From Burkholderia sp. Ac-20365 (GTDB taxonomy: Bacteria; Pseudomonadota; Gammaproteobacteria; Burkholderiales; Burkholderiaceae), in NCBI RefSeq assembly GCF_017104715.1, contig NZ_JAAGPI010000029.1, forward strand, positions 61,353 through 125,352: a stretch of 64,000 bases of DNA, given 5' to 3'. Every line of letters starts with the position of its first letter. Position 1 is the first letter of the stretch. Under the pieces are notes generated by a model. It ran no database searches. It was not told the DNA's origin and saw nothing but the letters and a program-made list of their open reading frames with translations. A program made the position numbers and the translations under genes. This document shows, piece by piece, positions 53,584 through 62,837 of this stretch.

Positions 53584-53807
53584 GTCAAGATCTCGCGTTG
53601 GAAACAAAGGGCGGCGGGCATTAGCGGCTGTGCCCGGAAGACACGGCTGCGGCGCGTGGCGTAAACGGATCGTTCGATCCCGCGACCGGCTGGTCGCCGG
53701 TCGCTCCATCGCGCCTCGCAGCCCGACAAGTGAACTTTGAAGTTTAGAGCGGGGACTCCGCGTATTAAATCAGTTAAGTCTTAGATCGCCTAACGCGTCG
53801 AACGACC

Positions 53808-54743
53808 TCAAAGCAAACCACGCAAATACGCGTCCCATTCGACAATGCGTCTGTCCCATGAATAGAACCGCGTGAAGTACTCGACCTGTTGCGCACGCAA
53901 GTATTCGTCTTCGGGGCGACGCAGACGGACGGTTGCGATTGCATCGTCGAGCACGGCGGCAAAGCGCTGTGCATGAGCCTGCAGATTCTCGGTGAACGGA
54001 TAAAGCCGCGCGAAATTCGCACAGGTTTCCGGCAAGCCGCCATACGCGGCGCAAACGGTGAGACAGCCGGCCGACATTGCTTCGATGGCCGAGATGCAAC
54101 TCGTCTCCGGCTCGATGTTCGGGTACGCGAAGATGTCGCATTCGCCCAGCGCCTCGCGCACGACGGCATTCGGCTGCGCGCCGTGATAACGGATGCGCGG
54201 ATGGGCGCGGCATCGCTCGAATAGCGGTTTGTACGGCTCGTCGCGCTCGGTCCAGTCGTAAATGCTGAAGCTGGAAAAGACATCGAGTTCGATGTCGGGA
54301 TGGCGCGTCGCCAGATACTCGAAAACCGGAACGAGAATGTCGAGGCCGCGATCGGGCGTCGTGTGATAGATCAGGCGGATGCGCTCGCTGCGTCGCGGAA
54401 CATAGGCGCCGAACGGCTCGATCGCATTCTGCAAAACAGCCATATCAGCGTACGGCACGCCCGGAATCATCTGAAACAATGCCGCCTGATAATGCGACAC
54501 GCACACGATGCCCGCAAACGCCGCACGATTTTCAGCCTGCTCCAGGAAGCTGGATTCCTCGCGGCTTGGTTTATCGTGCAGCCAGAGAATGCGCTTACGG
54601 GCGGGGTCAAGCCAGCGGACACGAGTTGGAATAATCTGAAATTGCCGCGCCAGTTCCGGGTCGAGTCGCGCGTGGAGCGCGTTCAGCATCAGTTCCGTGC
54701 CGCCGCGCGCACGCTCGCTCAGCTCATTGGTTTCGATTGTCAT
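53808..54743 (-). CDS. Glycosyltransferase family 4-like
   Basis: 311 residues. RGGTELMLNALHARL is the N-terminal sugar-acceptor motif, and the C-terminal GT-B half has IRLIYHTTPDRGLDIL, YHGAQPNAVVREALGECDIFAYPNIEPETSCISAIEAMSAG with the E-x7-E pattern of retaining GT4 enzymes. It follows a second glycosyltransferase gene after 21 bp, so the pair probably adds consecutive sugars to a surface glycan or glycoprotein. Confidence 0.85.
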   Translation of the reverse strand: MTIETNELSERARGGTELMLNALHARLDPELARQFQIIPTRVRWLDPARKRILWLHDKPSREESSFLEQAENRAAFAGIVCVSHYQAALFQMIPGVPYADMAVLQNAIEPFGAYVPRRSERIRLIYHTTPDRGLDILVPVFEYLATRHPDIELDVFSSFSIYDWTERDEPYKPLFERCRAHPRIRYHGAQPNAVVREALGECDIFAYPNIEPETSCISAIEAMSAGCLTVCAAYGGLPETCANFARLYPFTENLQAHAQRFAAVLDDAIATVRLRRPEDEYLRAQQVEYFTRFYSWDRRIVEWDAYLRGLL

Positions 54744-54764
54744 GGGGTGAGCTTGAGGTTGCGT

Positions 54765-55553
54765 TCAGCTTTCGCCGCCGATCGCCGTCCGCGGACTCGC
54801 CGCCAAAGACGCGCTGAAGTCGCCATGCCACGTGTAGATGCCCTGATGCGACAGCTTCGATTGCGTATCGACGAAAATCTGGCCGCCGATATCGCGCCAG
54901 CGTCGGCAGAACGCATAGTCTTCCGACAGATAACGGCGGGTGGATGGCTCGACCATCACGTCGAAGAAGCGATAGCAGAGATCGTAGAGCGGCGAATCGG
55001 GCGGTCCGTCGGGCACATACTTCAGGTCGGGCAGCCGCGCGATCATCGTTTCGATCACGCTGCGCCTGATGCACATGAAGCCCGTCGGCGCTTCGCTGAC
55101 TTCAAGGAAGCCGTCACTATCTACTGCCGACGACACGCCATCGTGCGCGTTCACCGGATAGCGCAAGTAGCGCGCCGCGAATGTTTCCTGCGTGAGTCCG
55201 CCCGGCAGCACGCCGGGCCAGTCGAAGCGCTTGAGCGGATAGACGCCCGCCGCGACGTCGCGATCCGCAAGCAGCAGACGGAACACCTGATCGACGGAAA
55301 AGCCAATATCCGCGTCGATCCAGAACAGATGCGTGCACGTCCGATCGAGCAGAAATTCGGCCACAGCCTCGTTGCGCGCCCGCGTGATCAGGCTTTCGCC
55401 TGAACGGATGCGCACCGCACCCTGCATGCCCGTTTGCCACAACGCGTTATTGAGCGTGAACAGACTATTCGCAAAATTCGCCGTGACATTGCCGCCGTAA
55501 CACGGCGTCATGAACATCGGCTTCATCGATTGGAGTGCGGACGGATCGAGCAT
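54765..55553 (-). CDS. Glycosyltransferase (GT-A type, family 2-like)
   Basis: 262 residues from ATG 55553; the Met of MKPMFMTP (55525) is an alternative start, as no strong ribosome-binding site decides. MTPCYGGNVTANFANSL, LITRARNEAVAEFL and LFWIDADIGFS (DxD metal motif) define a GT-A fold. LKRFDWPG and YLSEDYAFCRRW (ED catalytic base) follow. No membrane helices are present, so it works in the cytoplasm, presumably with the GT4 enzyme downstream. Confidence 0.82.
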   Translation of the reverse strand: MLDPSALQSMKPMFMTPCYGGNVTANFANSLFTLNNALWQTGMQGAVRIRSGESLITRARNEAVAEFLLDRTCTHLFWIDADIGFSVDQVFRLLLADRDVAAGVYPLKRFDWPGVLPGGLTQETFAARYLRYPVNAHDGVSSAVDSDGFLEVSEAPTGFMCIRRSVIETMIARLPDLKYVPDGPPDSPLYDLCYRFFDVMVEPSTRRYLSEDYAFCRRWRDIGGQIFVDTQSKLSHQGIYTWHGDFSASLAASPRTAIGGES

Positions 55554-55738
55554 GGGCGTTATTCTTTTCGTGCCGGAAGGGAATCGATCAGTATCGCTGA
55601 CTATCCAAAAAATGAATGTAAGAAGACTCTTAATGCGATACGGCTCGTGCGTTCGCCGGCGCGCGCGTGTTTTTAGGACGCGTCTCATGGTCGCAGACAC
55701 GTTGACACGACAAACTCGACCCCCTTTCGACTTTCATC

Positions 55739-56326
55739 ATGCAGCGCCACACCCGCTGCGCCATCGCCGTGAACCCGCTTCTGCTCAAACGCTCCAGCAT
55801 TGCCTGCTTCGCGCTTCTGACTTCCGCCTGCACGCTGTTCGTCCCGCGTTCTGCGTCGTCGAACGCGATGCCCGCGAACAATGCTCTGTCCATCGCCTCT
55901 TCTTCCGACTTCGCCTATTTGCCCGCGCGCGAGGGTGCCGTCACTTTCGATCGCATCGCCAATACGGCGACGACGTCGATCCTGTTGAAGAAGGGAATCG
56001 AATCGGCGGTGCGCGATGCCGTCGTGTCCGCATGGCGCAAGTCGGGGCTCGTCGTGACGACGCACGACAAGCTGGTGCTGAGCGGGCGTATCGAAGTGCT
56101 GTCGGTGAACGACGCACGCTCGCCGGCCACGTGGACGATGACAGTCTGCTATCTCGTCACCAACGCTTCGACGAAAGAAACCGTCTATGTGAAGAGCAAC
56201 ACGGTTCATCTGTTCCGGCAGAAGTTCACGAACCCTGCGTTTGCGCTCGACGATCTCGTGAAGTTGAGCATCGATACGATCGTCAGGGATCCGCTGTTCC
56301 AGCAGGCACTTCAGCCCGTCCAGTAA
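55739..56326 (+). CDS. Putative lipoprotein, 195 aa
   Basis: The signal peptide ends in FALLTSACT, a lipobox with Cys at residue 31. The mature part has ILLKKGIESAVRDAVVSAWRKSGL and LSGRIEVLSVNDARSPATWTMTVCYLVTNASTKETVYVKSN, resembling small outer-membrane lipoproteins with a beta-sandwich. The family is not recognised. It is divergent from the glycosyltransferase pair. Confidence 0.7.
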   Translation: MQRHTRCAIAVNPLLLKRSSIACFALLTSACTLFVPRSASSNAMPANNALSIASSSDFAYLPAREGAVTFDRIANTATTSILLKKGIESAVRDAVVSAWRKSGLVVTTHDKLVLSGRIEVLSVNDARSPATWTMTVCYLVTNASTKETVYVKSNTVHLFRQKFTNPAFALDDLVKLSIDTIVRDPLFQQALQPVQ

Positions 56327-56479
56327 CGGACGCCGTTTTCTCGTCACCCTCGCGGCACGCACCTTCCACTGCGGTGCCGGCCGCAGCCGGCAATTCGCTA
56401 CAATCAGATATTCCTGTGTGAATCCGCCGCCTCGCCGTGTTTCGGAGCACTGCGCGGCAGCCTGACCGAGCGTGCCGTC

Positions 56480-57103
56480 ATGTCCCTCACCGCCTGGCTG
56501 TTCTTTCTTCCCGCCTGCTTCGCCATCAACATGGCGCCCGGGCCCAACAATCTGCTGTCGATCAACGTCGCGGCGCGGCACGGTTTCATGACCGCATTCG
56601 TCGCGGGCAGCGGGCGGCTGGTCGCCTTCGCGGGCATGCTGGTGCTCGCGGCGACGGGTCTTGCCGTTGTGCTGCACGCGTCCGAGCTGTTCTTCCTCGC
56701 GATCAAGCTGACAGGCGCCGCCTACCTGATCTGGCTCGCTATCCAGCTGTGGCGCAGCGACGCCGGGCCGATGGACGCAATGAAGCAGGACGACGCATCG
56801 CTATGGCGCATCGCGCGCCAGGAATGTTTTGTCGCGGCGGGCAATCCGAAGGCGATTCTGGTGTTCACCGCGTTCCTGCCGCAATTCGTCGATATTTCGA
56901 AGCCGATGCTGCCGCAATTCGCCGTGCTCGGCGCGAGCTTTCTGGTGCTCGAATGGTTCGCGATCGCGCTGTATTCGTGGGCTGGCATGTATCTGGGCAA
57001 GTGGCTCACGCGCGCCAAAGTGCGCCGCTGGTTCAACCGTTGCTGCGGCGCGTTTCTCGGCGCGATCGGCGTGAGCTTTCTGCTGGTTCGGCGTACGAGT
57101 TGA
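56480..57103 (+). CDS. LysE/RhtB-family amino acid exporter
   Basis: 207 residues with six helices. The family start FLPACFAINMAPGPNNLLSINVAARHGFMTAFVAGSGR (the conserved GPNN and GxxxG elements) and VAAGNPKAILVFTAFLPQFV are clear. It exports amino acids or homoserine lactone-like compounds across the inner membrane. A strong bidirectional terminator follows. Confidence 0.9.
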   Translation: MSLTAWLFFLPACFAINMAPGPNNLLSINVAARHGFMTAFVAGSGRLVAFAGMLVLAATGLAVVLHASELFFLAIKLTGAAYLIWLAIQLWRSDAGPMDAMKQDDASLWRIARQECFVAAGNPKAILVFTAFLPQFVDISKPMLPQFAVLGASFLVLEWFAIALYSWAGMYLGKWLTRAKVRRWFNRCCGAFLGAIGVSFLLVRRTS

Positions 57104-57126
57104 GTCGTTCGCTGCAGTACGCGCAT

Positions 57127-57165
57127 AAAAAAGGGATCGGACGCAAAACGTCCGATCCCTTTTTT
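57127..57165. terminator. Bidirectional Rho-independent terminator
   Basis: AAAAAAGGGATCGGACG (57127-57143) pairs perfectly over 17 bp with CGTCCGATCCCTTTTTT (57149-57165), loop CAAAA. It ends the LysE-type gene and the convergent aldehyde dehydrogenase gene. Confidence 0.92.
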
Positions 57166-57183
57166 GTTAACGCGTTACTGCGA

Positions 57184-58635
57184 TCAATGTTCTAGCGCGA
57201 GCCAGATCGCCTTCGGTTCAGTGAAGTTTTCGATCGCCACATCGCCGTGTTCGCGGCCAAAGCCTGAATCGCCCGTGCCGCCCCACGGAAGGCGCACGTC
57301 GGTATAGCCGTAGGTGTTGATCCAGACGGTGCCCGCCTTCAATGCATGCGCGACGCGGTGCACGCGGCCGATATCCGCGCTCCACACGCCCGCCGCGAGA
57401 CTGTACGCCGTGCCGTTCGCGATGCGCACGGCGTCCTCCTCGTCGTTGAAGCGCACGACACTCGCCACCGGCCCGAAGATTTCCTCCTGCGAAATGCGCA
57501 TTTCGTGCTCGACGTTCGCGAACACCGTCGGTTCGACGAAGAAGCCCTTCTGTCCGATCCTCGCGCCGCCCGTCACGAGCGACGCGCCCTCGTTCCTGCC
57601 GATCTCCACATAATCGAGCACCGTCTTCATCTGGCCGGCCGACACGAGCGGTCCCATGGTCGTCTCACGTTCGGACGGATCACCGACCTTGAGCGCCTTG
57701 GCGCGCTCAGCCAGCCGTTCGACGACTTCGTCATAAACATCGCGGTGCGCCAGAATGCGCGAGCCCGCCGAACACACCTGGCCTGTATTGAAGAAAATGC
57801 CGGAAGCCGCCGCGCGCACTGCCTTGTCGATATTCGCATCGGCGAAAATCACGTTCGCCGATTTTCCGCCGAGTTCCAGCGTCACGCGCTTGAAGTTGCC
57901 GGCCGCGCCTTGCAGAATGCCCCGCCCGACAGAGGGCGAACCGGTGAACGTCACCTTGTCGATACCCGGATGCGCAACGATCGCATCGCCGACCACGCGA
58001 CCTTTACCCGTCACGATATTCAGCACGCCCGGCGGCACGCCCGCCTCCAGCGCCAGTTCGCCGATACGCAGCGCGGACAGCGGCGTGATCTCGGCAGGCT
58101 TCACGACCAGCGTGCAGCCGCACGCGAGCGCAGGCGCGATCTTCCACATGCCGATCATCAGCGGGAAATTCCACGGCACGATCGCGCCGACCACGCCGAC
58201 GGGCTCGCGCACCGTGTAAGTCAGCGCGTCTGGCCGCACAGGCACGACCTGGCCGTTGATCTTGTCGCACCAGCCGGCGTAGTACGCGAGCGTATCGATC
58301 GCGGCAGGGACGTCCTGACGTTTGACGGCGGCAAGCGGCTTGCCCGCGTCGAGGCTTTCGAGCGCGACGATTTCGTCCTGGTGCTCGCGCAGCACTTCGG
58401 AAAAGCGCATCAGAATGCGGCCGCGCTCGGCGGCGCGCAGGCCGTTCCACACTTTGAGCGCCGCGCGCGCGGCCTTGACGGCCGTGTCGACATCCTGCGC
58501 GCTGCCTTGCGCGACGAGCGCTATCGGCTCTTCAGTCGCGGGATTGATGTTGACTGTGTATTCGCCCGTGCCGGGCGGCAGCCGCTTGCCGTCGATGAGA
58601 AGATCATGGCGTCTGAGGTCGGTTTCAGTGTCCAT
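57184..58635 (-). CDS. Aldehyde dehydrogenase family protein
   Basis: 483 residues from ATG 58635 (AGGAGC upstream). ALDH motifs are complete: PWNFPLMIGMWKIAPALACGC, FTGSPSVGRG, ELGGKSANVIF (Glu) and NTGQVCSAGSR (Cys). It resembles betaine-aldehyde and aminobutyraldehyde dehydrogenases. It lies behind a LysR gene (66-bp gap) and the oxalate/formate antiporter gene on the same strand; a role in glyoxylate or glycolaldehyde oxidation feeding oxalate metabolism is possible but unproven. Confidence 0.88.
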   Translation of the reverse strand: MDTETDLRRHDLLIDGKRLPPGTGEYTVNINPATEEPIALVAQGSAQDVDTAVKAARAALKVWNGLRAAERGRILMRFSEVLREHQDEIVALESLDAGKPLAAVKRQDVPAAIDTLAYYAGWCDKINGQVVPVRPDALTYTVREPVGVVGAIVPWNFPLMIGMWKIAPALACGCTLVVKPAEITPLSALRIGELALEAGVPPGVLNIVTGKGRVVGDAIVAHPGIDKVTFTGSPSVGRGILQGAAGNFKRVTLELGGKSANVIFADANIDKAVRAAASGIFFNTGQVCSAGSRILAHRDVYDEVVERLAERAKALKVGDPSERETTMGPLVSAGQMKTVLDYVEIGRNEGASLVTGGARIGQKGFFVEPTVFANVEHEMRISQEEIFGPVASVVRFNDEEDAVRIANGTAYSLAAGVWSADIGRVHRVAHALKAGTVWINTYGYTDVRLPWGGTGDSGFGREHGDVAIENFTEPKAIWLALEH

Positions 58636-58701
58636 CACGTGCTCCTTGCGATTGCGATGTTGCTTCATCGCGAACCGATGGCTGAACCGCCCGCACCCGC
58701 G

Positions 58702-59727
58702 CTATGAGGCTCGCATCAGAGCCTCGTCATCGGGTACGCACGGCATCGGTTCGCGTGTGATTCCTTTTATAGCCGGATTTGCAGGTGCCGCGTCGGGCTT
58801 CGCGGCGGCGCCGGCATGGGCTGGCTGTAACTCCTTGCCGGCAAACAGCGCCCACACCGCTTCGGCGTTCGGGCGCAGCGAACGGTTGCGGCGGCGCACC
58901 AGCACCGTCGTCATCGAGACTTCCGGCACGAGCGGAAGCGCGACGAGCGTAGCAGGCAGCGCGGCCGCATGCGTATCGACAGGCAATACGCCGACGCCGA
59001 GGCCCAGTTCGATCATGCGCAGCGCCGCGGCGAGATGCCCGCATTCGTTGGCCCGCGCCGCATCGATACGATGCATGTTCAGTGCCCGCTCGGTCACATT
59101 GCGCGTGCCCGCTTCTGCATTGAGCGTGACAAGCTGCGTGACGGAACGGCTATTGCGCAGCGCGTCCCAATGCAACGCGACGCCCGCCGCGAGCGGATGC
59201 CCATGCGGCAGCACGGCACACAGCGGCGTGGAGACGAGCGGCAACGTATGGAAGGCATCGGCGCCCGCGACATTCGCGTCGCACAGCACGCCGAAATCGA
59301 CTTCGCCCTGCTCGATCGCGGCGAGCACCGCATGTTGAGGCTGTTCTTTCGCGGTGACGATCAGGTCGGGGAAATTCGCGGCGCTGCGTGCGAGCCGCTC
59401 CGGCAGCCAGCCCGAAGACGTCACGGGATCGCATGCCACGATCACGACGCCCGTGTGCTCTTCGTGCGCGGCGCGCTCTTCGCGCAGCGTCAGCTCGATC
59501 TCTTCGATCAGACGCCCGATGCGCCGTTCGAGCCGCGATCCCGCTGTCGTCAGCTCGACCTGACGCGTCGTGCGGTCGAACAGGCGCAATGCGATCGCCT
59601 CTTCGAGTTCCCGCACGCACCGGCTCACGGCCGACTGCGTCAGATCGAATTCGCGCGCCGCCCGTGTGAAGCTCCGCTGACGCGCGACGGCGACGAACAC
59701 CTTCAATTGCTGCAACGATACGTTCAT
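58702..59727 (-). CDS. LysR-family transcriptional regulator
   Basis: 341 residues. LKVFVAVARQRSFTRAAREFDLTQSAVSRCVRELE is a standard LysR helix-turn-helix, and the effector domain begins VVIVACDPVTSSGWLPERLARSAANFP. An extra Pro/Ala-rich C-terminal tail of about 40 residues (after VWALFAGKELQ) is unusual for the family. It lies between the antiporter (32-bp gap) and aldehyde dehydrogenase genes on the same strand. Confidence 0.87.
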   Translation of the reverse strand: MNVSLQQLKVFVAVARQRSFTRAAREFDLTQSAVSRCVRELEEAIALRLFDRTTRQVELTTAGSRLERRIGRLIEEIELTLREERAAHEEHTGVVIVACDPVTSSGWLPERLARSAANFPDLIVTAKEQPQHAVLAAIEQGEVDFGVLCDANVAGADAFHTLPLVSTPLCAVLPHGHPLAAGVALHWDALRNSRSVTQLVTLNAEAGTRNVTERALNMHRIDAARANECGHLAAALRMIELGLGVGVLPVDTHAAALPATLVALPLVPEVSMTTVLVRRRNRSLRPNAEAVWALFAGKELQPAHAGAAAKPDAAPANPAIKGITREPMPCVPDDEALMRAS

Positions 59728-59759
59728 GTGTTCACGTCGCCATGTGAAGTGAAACGGGT

Positions 59760-61100
59760 TTATTCGCCCGTCTGTTCCGGCCAGTGACGCAGGCCCGGTC
59801 CGCTTGCTGCCAGTTCCGGCTCGAGATCGTGCGACGCTTCGTTCGATGAAGCGATCCAGCGCGCACGCATCGGGGCGAGAACGAATTTCGCCGACACACC
59901 CGCTGCAATCGTGATGACAGCCGACACGATGAACACCAGGTTCCAGCCGCCCGTTGCCGCGAGTACCGAGGCGATCGGCACGATCAGCGATGCGGTGCCC
60001 TTCGCCGTATAGAGCGTGCCTGCATTCGCCGCCGCGAACTTGCTACCGAACGTATCCGCGCAGATCGCCGGGAAGATCGAGAAAATCTCGCCCCAGAACA
60101 GGAAGATCAGTGCGGCAAACGTCATGAACGCGTACGGATTCTGGCCGTATTCCATCAGGCCGAGCAGCGCGAGCCCTTCGCCGATGAAGATCGCGAACAT
60201 CGTGTTCTCACGGCCGATCTTGTCGGAGATGAAACCGCACAGCGGACGCGTGAAGCCATTGCAGATGTTGTCGATGGACAGCGTCATCGTCAGCAGCGGC
60301 AGCGTCGCGCCGAACAGCGTCATCGGCAGCTTGGCGAGGCCCCAGTCTTTCGCGATCGGTCCGATTTGCGCCGTTGCCATCAGGCCGCCTGCCGCCACCG
60401 CGACGAAGCACGCATAGATGACCCAGAACACCGGCGCCTTGATCATCTGACCCGGCGTGTAGTCCTGCTTCGTGACCGCGAACTTGCGCTTGACCGCCTG
60501 CACCTTCACGCCTTCCGGCTTTCTCAGCAGCAGCGCCAGCACGAAGATCGCCACGCCTTGCAGGATGCCGAAGAACAGGAACGTGTGTTCGTAGCCCTGC
60601 GCGTTGATCATGTTCGCGATCGGAATCACCGTCACGGCCGCGCCTGCGCCAAAGCCTGCCGCGGTGAGGCCCGCAGCGAGACCGCGCTTGTCCGGGAACC
60701 ACTTCAGCGCATTGCCGACGCACGTGCCATACACGCCGCCCGCGCCGACACCGGCGATCACCGACGCGATGTACAACTCCGGCAGCGTCGTCGCATACGA
60801 GTTCATCACCCACGCGAGACCCGCGCAGATTGCGCCACCCGCAACGACGGGACGCGGACCGAAGCGGTCGACGAGCCAGCCTTCCACCGGCACCAGCCAC
60901 GTTTCCGTCAGGATGAAGATCGAGAATGCGAGCTGGACTTCAGCCTGCCCCCAGTGATGCTTCGCACTCATCGGTGCGACGAACAGCGTCCACGCGTACT
61001 GCAGGTTGGCGACGAGCGCCATGCAAAGGACACCAAATGCTAGTTGCCACCAACGGCTGCGCCAGAACGCAACCGGAGCTTGCTGTGAAATGCTGTTCAT
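59760..61100 (-). CDS. oxlT: Oxalate/formate antiporter (OxlT-like MFS)
   Basis: 446 residues, 12 helices, a close paralogue of 1391-2743 (shared YGTCVGNALKWFP, AAGFGAGAA, DKIGRENTMF and TLYTAKGTAS). Located close to a formyl-CoA:oxalate CoA-transferase gene and divergent from a LysR regulator, it is the better candidate for oxalate uptake in exchange for formate. The leader is 348 bp with a candidate LysR site. The functional name is family-based, not proven. Confidence 0.88.
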   Translation of the reverse strand: MNSISQQAPVAFWRSRWWQLAFGVLCMALVANLQYAWTLFVAPMSAKHHWGQAEVQLAFSIFILTETWLVPVEGWLVDRFGPRPVVAGGAICAGLAWVMNSYATTLPELYIASVIAGVGAGGVYGTCVGNALKWFPDKRGLAAGLTAAGFGAGAAVTVIPIANMINAQGYEHTFLFFGILQGVAIFVLALLLRKPEGVKVQAVKRKFAVTKQDYTPGQMIKAPVFWVIYACFVAVAAGGLMATAQIGPIAKDWGLAKLPMTLFGATLPLLTMTLSIDNICNGFTRPLCGFISDKIGRENTMFAIFIGEGLALLGLMEYGQNPYAFMTFAALIFLFWGEIFSIFPAICADTFGSKFAAANAGTLYTAKGTASLIVPIASVLAATGGWNLVFIVSAVITIAAGVSAKFVLAPMRARWIASSNEASHDLEPELAASGPGLRHWPEQTGE

Positions 61101-61448
61101 GTGCCTGTCTCCGCTATCTATTTAGGGCAGCCGGCCAAAGCGCCGGTCTGTATGCATGCCACCTTATAGTTGTGTCCCGAACTTACTGCTTTCGGGTATT
61201 TCTTCATGCCAATTCCAGTACTTCTTTTCTAAAAAACCTTTAGCCCGATTTAGCGCTTCTTTTATTCGAACCGTTAAAGATGCCTGTCATCTGCTCTTGT
61301 CGTTGTCGCATCCGGGCCTTGTTTTAGGCGTTAACCCGATGCTGATGCTGCGAATCGTCCATTACAGAATCCATGCTAGGGTCAATGCTGAATTACTGAT
61401 AATTAAAGTTTGTTACCATGAGGATTCATCTTCGCTTATACATCTGCC
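61101..61448. other. Divergent promoter region of oxlT and lysR (348 bp)
   Basis: Markedly more A/T-rich than the surrounding genes. It has no credible gene, and contains the motif ATAATTAAAGTTT at 61399-61411, a likely regulator site. Confidence 0.55.
61399..61411. promoter_or_regulatory. Candidate LysR target motif, copy 1
   Basis: ATAATTAAAGTTT, 38 bp before the lysR start. A 12-of-13 match occurs in inverted orientation at 62414-62426, ahead of the small gene at 62490. Two copies flanking the same regulator gene suggest a shared site. Confidence 0.4.
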
Positions 61449-62393
61449 ATGACAATGCGTAACGCGACTCTGCGCCAGCTGAAAGTCTTCGAAACGGTGG
61501 CGCGGCATCTGAGCTTTTCGCGCGCGGCCGAGGAATTGCACCTCACGCAGCCCGCTGTTTCCACTCAGGTCAGACAGCTCGAAGAACATGCGGGCCTGCC
61601 GCTTTTCGAGCAGTTGGGCAAAAAGATCTACCTGACGCCGGCCGGCACGGAAATGCTTCACTACAGCCGCGCGATCATTCAGCAATTTCATGAAGTCGAC
61701 GAAGCGATGGGCCAGCTCAAGGGCGTATCGGGCGGCAGACTGAACGTCGCCGTGATCAGCGCGGGCGACTACTTCTTTCCGCGTCTGCTGGCCGAATTCA
61801 CGCGTCGTTATGCGGGCGTCGAACTGAACCTTGCGGTGCACAACCGCGAAGAACTGCTGCATCAGCTGTCGACCAATCAGACCGATCTCGCGGTGATGGT
61901 GCGTCCGCCGCAGGAAATGGATGCCATCAACGAAGCGTTCGCGCCGCACCCGTATGTGATCGTCGCGGCGCCCACGCATCCGCTCGCCAGCAAGCGCAAC
62001 ATCAAGCTCAGTCAGCTTGCGAGCGAGGCGTTCGTGGTGCGCGAACGCGGCTCGGACACGTGGAATTCGATGGAAGAAGGCTTCGCGGGACGCTTGACGA
62101 ATCTCAAGATCGCGATGGAGATCAAGAGCACGGAGACGATCAAGCAGGCCGTGATTGCGGGCATGGGCATCGCGTTTCTGTCTGCGCATACCATCAGCCT
62201 CGAATTGCAGGTCGGCCATCTCGTCGTGCTCGACGTAGAAGGCTTTCCGGTGATGCTCAACTGGTACGTCGTGCATCGCAAGAACAAGCGGCTGCCGCCC
62301 GTTGCCGTGGCGTTCAAGCGCTTTCTGATGGAAGAAGGCGCGAACCTGATCGAGCAGATCACGCGCGTGAATCAACTGGCCGTCCATAAATGA
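61449..62393 (+). CDS. LysR-family transcriptional regulator (CbbR-like), oxalate locus
   Basis: 314 residues. Helix-turn-helix LKVFETVARHLSFSRAAEELHLTQPAVSTQVRQLEEHAGLPLFEQLGKKIYLTPAG and the effector domain GGRLNVAVISAGDYFFPRLLAEF match the CbbR subgroup. It is divergent from oxlT and upstream of the small gene and near frc, so it is the best candidate regulator of the oxalate genes. Confidence 0.9.
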   Translation: MTMRNATLRQLKVFETVARHLSFSRAAEELHLTQPAVSTQVRQLEEHAGLPLFEQLGKKIYLTPAGTEMLHYSRAIIQQFHEVDEAMGQLKGVSGGRLNVAVISAGDYFFPRLLAEFTRRYAGVELNLAVHNREELLHQLSTNQTDLAVMVRPPQEMDAINEAFAPHPYVIVAAPTHPLASKRNIKLSQLASEAFVVRERGSDTWNSMEEGFAGRLTNLKIAMEIKSTETIKQAVIAGMGIAFLSAHTISLELQVGHLVVLDVEGFPVMLNWYVVHRKNKRLPPVAVAFKRFLMEEGANLIEQITRVNQLAVHK

Positions 62394-62413
62394 CGTGCTA
62401 TGGATAGCCAATA

Positions 62414-62426
62414 AAACTTTAACTAT
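62414..62426. promoter_or_regulatory. Candidate LysR target motif, copy 2 (inverted)
   Basis: AAACTTTAACTAT is the reverse complement of ATAGTTAAAGTTT and differs from copy 1 at one position. It lies 64 bp before the small gene at 62490 in an A/T-rich patch. Confidence 0.4.
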
Positions 62427-62489
62427 TGCGGATTCACTGCGGCTTCTATGCTTCTGACGAGCCTCGTCACTCGACATGGGAGCATTGCG

Positions 62490-62747
62490 ATGAATCAGTC
62501 TGCCGATCTGCACAATGAAGCGCTGCTGAGCGCCTACAACGCCGCGTTCAGCGATCTCGGCCTGCGGTTCCGCTGGAGCCAGGCCACGCTCGATTTCTTC
62601 GATGACGTCAGCAATGAAGTGGCGCGCATCACGGCGTATATCGAGCGCTTTCAGTCGCATCTGCTCAACGCCTATGACGCGGACTTTCTCGCGCAACTGA
62701 TCTTCGACCGGAAGAACCAGTTTTACCGCGGGGCTGTCGCTCAATGA
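62490..62747 (+). CDS. Small conserved-looking protein, 85 aa
   Basis: Start at ATG 62490 with GGGAG upstream. The translation (LLSAYNAAFSDLGLRFRWSQATLDFFDDVSNEVARITAYIERFQSHLLNAYDADFLAQLIFDRK) is helical and acidic-aromatic, without a signal peptide. It is controlled by the region containing motif copy 2 and may be part of the oxalate locus. Family not recognised. Confidence 0.7.
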   Translation: MNQSADLHNEALLSAYNAAFSDLGLRFRWSQATLDFFDDVSNEVARITAYIERFQSHLLNAYDADFLAQLIFDRKNQFYRGAVAQ

Positions 62748-62837
62748 CGCAGGGTTGCAGTTCATCGATGACTCTCTCCGACATCTGCGCTTCGTGAAGC
62801 AAAGTTCGCTGCGAAGCGCGGACGTCCCGTGTTTTCC

